Shown piece after piece: positions 7,576 through 13,304 of a stretch of DNA of 13,373 bases (positions within the stretch are counted from its first letter, which is position 1; every line of letters begins with the position of its first letter). The stretch is from Phyllobacteriaceae bacterium. Its GTDB lineage: Bacteria > Pseudomonadota > Alphaproteobacteria > Rhizobiales > Ancalomicrobiaceae. The position numbers and the translations under genes were made by a program. The notes under the pieces are model-generated. The model worked only from the letters and a program-made list of their open reading frames with translations, was not told the DNA's origin and did no database searches. The stretch is taken from positions 1 to 13,373 of the forward strand of contig JAAYVT010000593.1 of assembly GCA_012517025.1 (NCBI GenBank), read 5' to 3'.

Positions 7576-7593
7576 CGGCGACGAAAGTCGCCG
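7576..7593 (+). repeat. Hairpin with GAAA tetraloop in the asd leader region
   Basis: CGGCGAC (7576-7582) and GTCGCCG (7587-7593) form a perfect 7-bp stem closed by GAAA, a stable GNRA-type loop on the plus strand. It lies 155 bp before asd. There is no T-tract after it. It would be in the asd mRNA leader only if transcription starts upstream of 7576, which is not known. Confidence 0.4.
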
Positions 7594-7620
7594 GCTGACG
7601 CAGGCTCTCGACCTCCCGCA

Positions 7621-7646
7621 GCCCTCTCCCGGCGGGTGACGAGGGC
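7621..7646. repeat. Imperfect inverted repeat upstream of asd
   Basis: GCCCTC (7621-7626) pairs with GAGGGC (7641-7646), with an inner CCC/GGG (7628-7630 and 7634-7636). The layout resembles short dispersed intergenic palindromes of alphaproteobacterial genomes, but with a single copy in view repetition cannot be shown. Confidence 0.3.
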
Positions 7647-7747
7647 AGCGGAGGACCGAACGGTTCCTTTCTCGATCCCTCGAAAAAGCGATCCCCGGTC
7701 CTCCCCGTCGAACGGGAGAGCGGTCGATCATGCGGGGAATTGAGAAC

Positions 7748-8776
7748 ATGGGTTACAAGGTCGCAGTCGTCGGAGCCACCGGCAACGTCGGTCGTGAAAT
7801 GCTCGACATCCTGGCCGAGCGCGGCTTTCCGGTTTCGGAAGTGGTGCCGCTGGCCAGCCATCGCTCGCTCGGCACCGAGGTTTCCTTCGGCGAAAAGACG
7901 CTGAAGACCAAGGTCCTCGACAACTACGACTTCTCCGACACCGACATCTGCCTGATGTCGGCCGGCGGCTCGGTGTCGAAGGAATGGTCGCCGAAGATCG
8001 GCGCCCAGGGCTGCGTCGTCATCGACAACTCCTCGGCCTGGCGCTACGACGCCGACGTGCCGCTGGTGGTGCCGGAAGTGAACGCCGACGCCGTCGCCGG
8101 CTTCAAGAAGAAGAACATCATCGCCAACCCGAACTGCTCGACCGCCCAGCTGGTCGTGGCGCTGAAGCCGCTGCACGATCGCTTCGGCATCGAGCGGGTG
8201 GTGGTCTCGACCTATCAGTCGGTGTCGGGCGCCGGCAAGGACGCGATGGACGAGCTGTTCAACCAGACCCGCGCCATCTTCGTCAACGATCCGGTCGAGC
8301 CGAAGAAGTTCCCCAAGCGCATCGCCTTCAACCTCATTCCTCAGATCGACGTCTTCATGGAGGACGGCTTCACCAAGGAAGAGTGGAAGATGATGGCCGA
8401 GACCAAGAAGATTCTCGACCCGAAGATCAAGCTGACCGCCACTTGCGTGCGCGTGCCGGTGTTCATCTCGCACTCGGAAGCGGTCAACGTCGAGTTCAAG
8501 AACCCGGTCACCGCGGACGAGGCGCGCGACATCCTGCGCGAGGCGCCGGGCTGTCTGGTGATCGACAAGCACGAGCCGGGCGGCTACATCACCCCGCACG
8601 AGGCGGCGGGCGAGGACGCGACCTACATCTCCCGCATCCGCGAGGACGCGACGGTGGAGAACGGTCTCGCCTTCTGGTGCGTCTCCGACAACCTGCGCAA
8701 GGGCGCGGCCTTGAACGCCGTGCAGATCGCCGAAGTGCTGATCAATCGTAAGCTGATCACCCCGAAGGCGGGGTGA
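7748..8776 (+). CDS. asd: Aspartate-semialdehyde dehydrogenase
   Basis: Protein of 342 aa. It catalyses the NADPH-dependent reduction of aspartyl-phosphate to aspartate semialdehyde, the branch point to lysine/diaminopimelate, methionine and threonine. The start at ATG 7748 (MGYKVAVVGATGNVG) matches family alignments and has GGGGAA at 7734-7739; an ATG 18 nt upstream with its own GGGAGAG is possible. The N-terminal nucleotide-binding loop GATGNVG spans 9-15. The catalytic Cys130 lies in NPNCSTAQ, Gln157 in TYQSVSGAG, Arg235 in CVRVPVF, and the acid-base His242 in SHSEAVNVEF. The sequence closely follows rhizobial Asd proteins. It stands alone in its unit, ended by a strong terminator at 8804. 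leuB, often beside asd in related genomes, is not in this window. Confidence 0.97.
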   Translation: MGYKVAVVGATGNVGREMLDILAERGFPVSEVVPLASHRSLGTEVSFGEKTLKTKVLDNYDFSDTDICLMSAGGSVSKEWSPKIGAQGCVVIDNSSAWRYDADVPLVVPEVNADAVAGFKKKNIIANPNCSTAQLVVALKPLHDRFGIERVVVSTYQSVSGAGKDAMDELFNQTRAIFVNDPVEPKKFPKRIAFNLIPQIDVFMEDGFTKEEWKMMAETKKILDPKIKLTATCVRVPVFISHSEAVNVEFKNPVTADEARDILREAPGCLVIDKHEPGGYITPHEAAGEDATYISRIREDATVENGLAFWCVSDNLRKGAALNAVQIAEVLINRKLITPKAG

Positions 8777-8790
8777 TCGCGACCGCGATC
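8775..8790 (+). repeat. Small palindrome overlapping the asd stop codon
   Basis: GATCGCG (8775-8781) and CGCGATC (8784-8790) form a 7-bp stem around AC, starting inside the TGA stop (8774-8776). It precedes the intrinsic terminator by 13 bp and could help protect the 3' end of the mRNA. Confidence 0.35.
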
Positions 8791-8803
8791 GGCAGGAAAG
8801 AGG

Positions 8804-8834
8804 ATCGGCGCCCGACGGGCGCCGATTTCGTTTT
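8804..8834 (+). terminator. Rho-independent terminator of asd
   Basis: A perfect 10-bp stem, ATCGGCGCCC (8804-8813) with GGGCGCCGAT (8817-8826), closed by GAC and followed by TTCGTTTT (8827-8834). It sits 28 bp after the asd stop and before the tam promoter region, separating the two genes. Confidence 0.88.
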
Positions 8835-8882
8835 CGCCGGCGGATAGATGCTAAAAGGAAGGCCCCTTCCGGAGCATCGCCC

Positions 8883-9656
8883 ATGTCCGACTGGAACCCC
8901 GCCCTCTACGCCCGCTTCGCCGACGAGCGCGCCCGGCCGATCGCCGATCTCCTCGCCCGCGTGCCGCTCGACGCCCCGCGCACCATCGTCGATCTCGGCT
9001 TCGGCGCCGGCGCCTCCACCGCGCCGCTGGTGGCCCGCTTCCCCGAGGCGCGTGTCCTCGGCCTCGACACCTCGCCCGCGATGCTGGAGAAGGCGCGGAC
9101 CGCCGTGCCCACCGCCCGCTTCGCCCTCGCCGACGTCGCCGCTTGGGAGCCCGAGGCCCCGGTCGATCTGCTCTTCTCCAACGCCACCCTGCAGTGGGTC
9201 GGCGATCATCCGACGCTGCTGCCCCGCCTGATGGGTCACCTCGCCCCCGGCGGCGTCCTCGCCGTGCAGATGCCGGACAACCTCGACGAACCGAGCCACG
9301 CGTCAATGCGCGCGGTGGCGGCCGAGCCCCCCTTCGCCGAGGTCTTGCGCGAGGCCGCGGCGGCCCGCGCCCCGCTCCTCTCCTTCGAGGCGACCCACGA
9401 CGCCCTCGCCCCCTCGGCCACGACCGTCGAGATCTGGCGGACCACCTACGTCCACCCGCTCGCCGGCCCCGAGAAGATCGTCGAGATGGTGTCCTCGACC
9501 GGGCTGAAGCCCTTCCTCGATCCGCTCGACGCGGAGGCGCACGCCCTCTTCCTCGCCCGCTACGGCGCCCGGATCGCCGCGGCCTATCCCAGAACCCGCG
9601 ACGGCCACGTGCTCTTCCGCTTCCCCCGCCTGTTCTTCGTCGCGGTGCGGCGCTGA
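8883..9656 (+). CDS. tam: Trans-aconitate 2-methyltransferase
   Basis: Protein of 257 aa, the usual family length. GGAG at 8871-8874 with 8-nt spacing sets the ATG. Tam transfers a methyl group from SAM to trans-aconitate, a by-product that inhibits aconitase, so it is a metabolite-repair enzyme of the cytosol. Recognisable blocks are DWNPALYARFADERARP (3-19), VDLGFGAGAS (36-45, SAM motif I), VLGLDTSPAML (58-68, acidic Asp62), DLLFSNATLQWVGDH (95-109), LAPGGVLAVQMPDNLDEPSH (120-139), IWRTTYVHPLAG (184-195) and TGLKPFLDPL (206-215). Motif I deviates from the common DLGCGPGNS: Cys is Phe and Pro is Ala, yet the glycines remain. It is monocistronic, with terminators on both sides and a GCTAAAA -10-like element at 8850-8856. 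Confidence 0.9.
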   Translation: MSDWNPALYARFADERARPIADLLARVPLDAPRTIVDLGFGAGASTAPLVARFPEARVLGLDTSPAMLEKARTAVPTARFALADVAAWEPEAPVDLLFSNATLQWVGDHPTLLPRLMGHLAPGGVLAVQMPDNLDEPSHASMRAVAAEPPFAEVLREAAAARAPLLSFEATHDALAPSATTVEIWRTTYVHPLAGPEKIVEMVSSTGLKPFLDPLDAEAHALFLARYGARIAAAYPRTRDGHVLFRFPRLFFVAVRR

Positions 9657-9660
9657 CGCG

Positions 9661-9687
9661 CGCGCCCGGCCTCGAGGGACCGGCGCG
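9661..9687. terminator. Possible bidirectional terminator hairpin between tam and the DUF4239 gene
   Basis: CGCGCCCGG (9661-9669) pairs with CCGGCGCG (9680-9687) with one bulged C, in the 34-bp space between two convergent genes. There is no T-tract on either strand, so the evidence is position and stem strength only. Confidence 0.4.
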
Positions 9688-9690
9688 GGC

Positions 9691-10461
9691 TCAGATCCGC
9701 TGCAGCGCGTCGACGAGCGGCGTCGGAGCGATGCTGGTTTCGCCGCGGAAGGGTTCGTCGAGGACGAGGATCAGGGCGATGCACAGGCCGATGGCGGCGA
9801 AGTGGACGGCGACCAGCGACCGCGTGAGCACCGTCGGCCGATAGCGCCCGTTCATCACCATGCCGCCGAGGAGAAAGCCGCCGATCAGGACCCAGAACAC
9901 CCTCGGCACCGAGCGCGTGGCGTTCTCGTAGCGGGCGATCCGCGCGAGTTCGAGCCGATCGTGACGGTCGAGCAGGGAGCGCCGGACGTCTTCGCTCGCC
10001 GGCAGCCGCCGCAGCGCGGCGCGCAGATCGTCGAGCAACGCCTGGGCCTGCGGCGACAGGCTCGGCTCCGCCGCCCCAAGACGGCGCCATTCGTCGGTCA
10101 CCACCGTCTCGACGTAGCGTCGCAGCAGATCCCGCTCCGGGCCCGCCCAATCCGCCGTCTGTTCGCCGATCTCGCGGGCGAAGGTGGCGACGAGCATCCC
10201 CTCGTGCGCCACCGCGTCGTCGGTCTTGCCGAAATTGGCGCGCACGTCGGTGACCGAGATCGCCAGCATGAAGGCGACGAAGGCGAGCAGGCTCGCATGC
10301 ACCAGATCGAGCAGCTTGGCGTGCCGCTCGACCTCCTCTTCGAGCCCGGTGAAGAAGAAGCGGTGGACGATTTCGGCGACCCCGAGCGCGACGACGACGA
10401 GCACGCCGGCGATCACCAGCAGGATCGTCGCGTCGTTTGCTCGGACGAGGAAGTCGGACAC
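9691..10461 (-). CDS. Bestrophin-like (DUF4239) four-helix membrane protein
   Basis: Protein of 256 aa with a GTG start at 10461, justified by AGGAGG seven nt upstream; no ATG lies nearby. It has two N-terminal hydrophobic helices (about 11-29 and 53-70), a long charged Arg/Glu-rich helical region facing the cytoplasm (75-180), then two more helices (186-204 and 213-234) and the family-typical LDEPFRGE at 234-241. This is the DUF4239 layout; the family is annotated as bestrophin-like, but ion-channel activity has not been shown for this member and should not be assumed. It is the last gene of the minus-strand group, 19 bp after the RidA gene, which suggests co-transcription. Confidence 0.8.
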   Translation of the reverse strand: MSDFLVRANDATILLVIAGVLVVVALGVAEIVHRFFFTGLEEEVERHAKLLDLVHASLLAFVAFMLAISVTDVRANFGKTDDAVAHEGMLVATFAREIGEQTADWAGPERDLLRRYVETVVTDEWRRLGAAEPSLSPQAQALLDDLRAALRRLPASEDVRRSLLDRHDRLELARIARYENATRSVPRVFWVLIGGFLLGGMVMNGRYRPTVLTRSLVAVHFAAIGLCIALILVLDEPFRGETSIAPTPLVDALQRI

Positions 10462-10468
10462 GAGCGAG

Positions 10469-10474
10469 CCTCCT
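10469..10474 (-). promoter_or_regulatory. Strong ribosome binding site setting a GTG start
   Basis: AGGAGG on the minus strand, 7 nt before the GTG of the DUF4239 gene. It is the main reason for placing that start. Confidence 0.75.
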
Positions 10475-10480
10475 CGCCGA

Positions 10481-10867
10481 TCACGCCTTGCGCTTGGCGG
10501 TGACCTCGATCTCGATCTTCATCTCGGGCTTGACCAAGCCGCAGACGATCATGGTGGCGGCCGGCCGCACCTCGGCGAAATATTCGCCGACGATCGGGAA
10601 CACCACGTCCATGAAGGCGGCGTCGGTGACGTAATAGGTGGCGCGCACCACGTCCTGGAGATGGAAGCCCGCCTCGTTGAGCGCCTTGGTGATGGTGTTC
10701 ATGGCGTTGCGGGCCTGATCCTCGATCGCCTCCGGCATCACCATGGCGGCATAGTCGTAACCGGTGGTGCCGGAGACCCAGCACCAGTCGTCCTGGGTCA
10801 CGGCACGCGAATAACCGCCGACCTTCTCGAAGGCGGAACCGGAGGAGACGAGACGACGAGGGGTCAT
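10481..10867 (-). CDS. RidA (YjgF/UK114)-family protein
   Basis: Protein of 128 aa, full family length, with AAAGGAT upstream of ATG 10867. RidA proteins form trimers and hydrolyse reactive 2-aminoacrylate-type enamines/imines released by PLP enzymes, sparing other enzymes from damage. The key residues are present: a conserved Arg101 in RPAATMIVCGLVKPEMKIEI (101-120, equivalent to the catalytic Arg of RidA) and the carboxylate Glu120, plus WVSGTTGYDY (30-39) at the first sheet and QARNAMNTITKALNEAG (51-67). Trp-rich and Tyr-containing differences in the N-terminal third suggest one of the Rid subgroups rather than archetypal RidA, so the exact imine substrate is open. It lies 23 bp after the LysE exporter gene and 19 bp before the DUF4239 gene. 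Confidence 0.88.
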   Translation of the reverse strand: MTPRRLVSSGSAFEKVGGYSRAVTQDDWCWVSGTTGYDYAAMVMPEAIEDQARNAMNTITKALNEAGFHLQDVVRATYYVTDAAFMDVVFPIVGEYFAEVRPAATMIVCGLVKPEMKIEIEVTAKRKA

Positions 10868-10890
10868 GGCACGATCCTTTTTTCGAAGGG

Positions 10891-11532
10891 TCAGGGGCTC
10901 GCCGGTCGACGAGCGAAGAGCAGCGCGACCCCGGCCGCCACCAGCGCGGCGCCGGACAGCCGCTCGACCACGAGCAGACCGCGCGGCGATCGCGTCAGGC
11001 GACCGAGATGGGTCCCGGCGAAGGCATAGAGCATCACCGCGACGAATTCGAGAAGAAGCGCCACCGCGCCGAGCGCCAGGATCTGGCCGAAGGCCGGCCG
11101 GCCCGGATCGACGAAGGGCGCGAAGAAGGCGGTGAACACCAGCATCGCCTTGGGATTGGTCGCCGCCGTCCAGAACTCGCGGGCGGCGAGGGCGCCGATC
11201 CGCCGGTCCTCGCCCGCCTCTTCGCGCGCGGCGGTGCGCGACCGCATCATCCGCCAGCCGAGCCACAGGAGATAGACCCCGCCGACGATCTTCAGCGCCG
11301 CGAACAACTCCGCCGAGGCCGCCAGCACCGCGCCGAGCCCGACCGCAGCCGTCAGAACGAAGGCGGCAAACGGCGGAAACCGCCCCGCCGCCGCTGCCAG
11401 CGCGGTGGGAAAGCCGAACTTCGCCGCATGCGTCATGGCGAGCACGTTGTTCGGCCCGGGGAACATGTTGAGCGCGAAGGCGGCGGGCACGAAGATCGCC
11501 CAGATGCCGAGGTCGCCGATCCCGAAGTTCAT
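10891..11532 (-). CDS. LysE/RhtB-family amino-acid exporter (copy 2)
   Basis: Protein of 213 aa from ATG 11532, with GGAGGA six nt upstream. The first helix ends in FPGPNNV (24-30), the variant of the LysE P-G-P signature, and the central motif reads TNPKAMLVFTAFFAPFVD (125-142). Six hydrophobic segments are evident, with an Arg/Glu-rich cytoplasmic loop at 97-114. It is clearly distinct from the first LysE copy at 1971-2630: low identity, different signature residues (PNN versus PDM). The likely role is export of an amino acid or derivative through the inner membrane. The location 70 bp after leuD and just before a RidA gene hints at a link with amino-acid overflow, which is inference. Confidence 0.9.
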   Translation of the reverse strand: MNFGIGDLGIWAIFVPAAFALNMFPGPNNVLAMTHAAKFGFPTALAAAAGRFPPFAAFVLTAAVGLGAVLAASAELFAALKIVGGVYLLWLGWRMMRSRTAAREEAGEDRRIGALAAREFWTAATNPKAMLVFTAFFAPFVDPGRPAFGQILALGAVALLLEFVAVMLYAFAGTHLGRLTRSPRGLLVVERLSGAALVAAGVALLFARRPASP

Positions 11533-11562
11533 GACGGTCCTCCGAGCACGGCGGAGACGACG

Positions 11563-11583
11563 GGGGGCGGTTCGACCGCCCCC
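11563..11583 (-). terminator. Strong hairpin after leuD (attenuator or terminator)
   Basis: GGGGGCGGT (11563-11571) pairs perfectly with ACCGCCCCC (11575-11583) around a 3-nt loop, 20 bp after the leuD stop and 30 bp before the LysE start. The minus-strand sequence after it (CGTCGTCTCC) has only a weak T content, so termination may be partial. Confidence 0.55.
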
Positions 11584-11602
11584 TCGAACGCGGCGGAGCG
11601 CC

Positions 11603-12208
11603 TCAGGCCCAGGGGCGGGCCGAGGCCGTCTTCGCCTCGTAGGCGTCGATCGCGTCGGCCTTCTGCAGCGTCAGGCCGATGTCGTCGAGCCCCTCGAGCA
11701 GGCAGTGCTTGCGGAACGGATCGATGTCGAAATGCACGACGCCGCCGTCCGGGCCCCGCACTTCCTGCGCCTCGAGATCGACCGTCAGCGTGGCGTTGGC
11801 GCCGCGCTCGGCGTCGTCCATCAGCTTGTCGAGGTCGGCCTGGGAGACGCGGATCGGCAGGATCCCGTTCTTGAAGCAGTTGTTGTAGAAGATGTCGGCG
11901 AAGCTGGTCGAGATGACGCAGCGGATGCCGTAGTCGAGCAGCGCCCACGGCGCGTGCTCGCGCGACGAGCCGCAGCCGAAGTTGTCGCCGGCGACGATGA
12001 TCTGCGCCTTGCGCCACCCCGGCTGATTGAGCACGAAGTCCGGCTTCTCCGAGCCGTCTTCCTCGAAGCGCAGCTCGTAGAACAGACCGCGCGCCAGACC
12101 GGTGCGTTCGATCGTCTTGAGGAACTGCTTGGGGATGATCATGTCCGTGTCGATGTTGACGATCGGCAGCGGCGCGGCAACGCCGGTCAGCGTCGTGAAC
12201 TTGTCCAT
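11603..12208 (-). CDS. leuD: 3-isopropylmalate dehydratase small subunit
   Basis: Protein of 201 aa, the normal LeuD length, with CGGAGA upstream of ATG 12208. With LeuC it forms isopropylmalate isomerase, converting 2- to 3-isopropylmalate in leucine synthesis in the cytosol; the iron-sulfur cluster is carried by LeuC. Family motifs are NIDTDMIIPKQFLKTI (18-33), GDNFGCGSSREHAPWAL (74-90), a substrate-contacting loop of the aconitase swivel domain, and FADIFYNNCFKNGILPI (103-119). leuC and leuB are not in the window, so the leucine genes are split here. It heads a minus-strand group with the LysE, RidA and DUF4239 genes, but a strong hairpin separates it from them. A candidate promoter lies at 12236-12263. 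Confidence 0.97.
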   Translation of the reverse strand: MDKFTTLTGVAAPLPIVNIDTDMIIPKQFLKTIERTGLARGLFYELRFEEDGSEKPDFVLNQPGWRKAQIIVAGDNFGCGSSREHAPWALLDYGIRCVISTSFADIFYNNCFKNGILPIRVSQADLDKLMDDAERGANATLTVDLEAQEVRGPDGGVVHFDIDPFRKHCLLEGLDDIGLTLQKADAIDAYEAKTASARPWA

Positions 12209-12235
12209 GAGAGATCTCCGAAAGGCGTCGTCGGG

Positions 12236-12263
12236 CTCATAGCGCGTTTTGCCACGAGAACAA
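12236..12263 (-). promoter_or_regulatory. Candidate sigma-70-type promoter of leuD
   Basis: On the minus strand TTGTTC (12263-12258) and TATGAG (12241-12236) are 16 nt apart and end 27 nt before the leuD ATG, in a 98-bp gap. This is a reasonable but imperfect match to the alphaproteobacterial consensus. No leucine-leader peptide or T-box-like structure was seen in the remaining 27-nt leader. Confidence 0.35.
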
Positions 12264-12306
12264 AGTCCCTCTTCCGCCCGAGCGCACACGAGCGTCGATC
12301 GCCCGA

Positions 12307-12876
12307 TCACGGGCAGGTGGTGACCTGATTGCCGCAGAGCCCGGTCACCCACCCCCGCGTCGCCCGTGCCTCGGCGCCGGCGTCGTCGGTGAACCGCCCC
12401 TCGATCTCGAACCACCGCCCCTCGCAGGCGAGAACCCGGTCGAGCCGCAGGATCTCGCGTCCCCCGAGCGGCCGCTCGCGCGGCGCGTCGAGCACCTCGG
12501 CCGCCGTCGTCGGCTTCGCCCGGACCCGCTCGTCCTGCACCGACACGTCGATCAGCCGCCCCGACACCCAACCGCGTCCGCCGAACACCGTCTTCGCCGG
12601 CAGGTCGTAGCCGGAAAACTCGGCCCGATCGATCTCCAGCCAGCCGTCGCGCGAGCCGACGACGTGCACCTCGACGGCGATCGTCTCCTCGCCCTCGCGC
12701 CGCGGCGGCGGCAGGCGCGCCACCACCGCCGCCCCGGTGCCCGGCGCGGCGCGCACGTTGAGGCCGGCCGGATCGCGATCCTTCGACCAGGCGCGGACGT
12801 CGCAACCGGCCCGCGCCGGCCCCGTCGCGGCCAGCCCGAGCCCGAGCCCGAAGAGAACGGCGACCGAACGTCTCAT
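12307..12876 (-). CDS. Secreted protein with two SH3b-like repeats
   Basis: Protein of 189 aa. The ATG at 12876 overlaps the metallopeptidase stop as ATGA, and a GGAGGAGGAT site lies inside that upstream gene. The signal peptide is clear: MRRS, a Leu/Gly-rich core, cleavage after GPARA near residue 23. The mature part reads as two SH3b-like units: the first from LNVRAAPGTGAAVVARLP (39-56) through GSRDGWLEI to GRGWVSGRLI (100-109), and the second from VSVQDERVRAKPTTAAEVL (111-129) through CEGRWFEIEG to TRGWVTGL (173-180). Four cysteines (25, 151, 181, 188) may form disulfides. Bacterial SH3 domains often bind cell-wall or surface polymers, but no catalytic domain is attached. The exact role is unknown; periplasmic location is likely. 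Confidence 0.8.
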   Translation of the reverse strand: MRRSVAVLFGLGLGLAATGPARAGCDVRAWSKDRDPAGLNVRAAPGTGAAVVARLPPPRREGEETIAVEVHVVGSRDGWLEIDRAEFSGYDLPAKTVFGGRGWVSGRLIDVSVQDERVRAKPTTAAEVLDAPRERPLGGREILRLDRVLACEGRWFEIEGRFTDDAGAEARATRGWVTGLCGNQVTTCP

Positions 12877-13304
12877 GCGGGATCCTCCTCCTCGTCGACC
12901 GACGCCTCGATCGCCTCCATGTCGTCGTCGGAGAAGCCGAAGTGATGGCCGATCTCGTGGATCAACACGTGGGCGACGATCCGCCCGAGGCTGTCCTCGT
13001 TCTCCGCCCACCAGTCGAGGATCGGCCGGCGGTAGAGCCAGATGCGGTTGGGCATCCGCCCGGTGTCGGCGACCGCCCCGCCCTGCGGCAGGCCGACGCC
13101 CTGGAACAGTCCCATCAGATCGAATGGGCTCTCGAGCCCCATCTCCTCGACCACCTCGTCCTCGGGAAACTCGGCGACGGCGATCACCACCTCGCCGGTG
13201 AGCCGGCGAAATTCTTCCGGCAAGCCGGCATGGGCGGTCCGCGCCATCGCCTCGAAGGCGTCGAGATCGGGGGCGACGGCATGGGTCCAATCGACGGCGG
13301 TCAC
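12873..13304 (-). CDS. Zincin-like metallopeptidase family protein (DUF1025 type)
   Basis: Protein of 143 aa with a GTG start at 13304, chosen because GGAG lies 8 nt upstream. No signal peptide or membrane helix is present, so it should be cytosolic. The active-site motif is HEIGHHFGFSD: His116, Glu117 and His120 fit HExxH, and Asp126 completes HExxHxxGxxD as the likely third zinc ligand. Upstream blocks LFQGVGLPQ (66-74) and NRIWLYRRPILDWW (86-99) are typical of this small minimal-metallopeptidase family. The acidic tail (DDDMEAIEASVDEEED) is also typical. No physiological substrate is firmly known to me. It overlaps both neighbours by 4 nt (GTGA upstream, ATGA downstream), indicating tight translational coupling with the secreted SH3b protein. 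Confidence 0.9.
   Translation of the reverse strand: MTAVDWTHAVAPDLDAFEAMARTAHAGLPEEFRRLTGEVVIAVAEFPEDEVVEEMGLESPFDLMGLFQGVGLPQGGAVADTGRMPNRIWLYRRPILDWWAENEDSLGRIVAHVLIHEIGHHFGFSDDDMEAIEASVDEEEDPA

Larger units (their letters stand above)
7245..7747. other. 503-bp divergent intergenic region between the TRAP operon and asd
   Basis: No convincing gene is present on either strand. It should hold the promoters of both flanking units. On the plus strand TTGACT at 7448-7453 is a good -35 match, but the hexamer 17 nt downstream (CTTCTC) is a poor -10. A TTCGCGAA palindrome sits at 7355-7362 and a run of six T at 7371-7376. Two hairpins lie in the asd-proximal half (described separately). A hydrophobic Val-rich reading frame on the minus strand ending at 7520 has no usable start codon. 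Codon-like GC periodicity is weak here compared with the genes. Confidence 0.6.

Noticed and set aside
7520..7610. Val-rich membrane-like peptide (FVAVVVVVLVFVV) on the minus strand, a possible small membrane protein
   Set aside because: No ATG, GTG or TTG start with a ribosome site lies ahead of the hydrophobic stretch in that frame; it continues into the asd antisense shadow.
7520..8884. A 454-codon minus-strand frame covering asd
   Set aside because: It is the antisense shadow of asd; its His/Asp/Val-rich composition has no family likeness.
12835..12866. Short CGAGCC tandem repeat
   Set aside because: It is explained by codons for the Gly-Leu-Gly-Leu core of the SH3b protein signal peptide.
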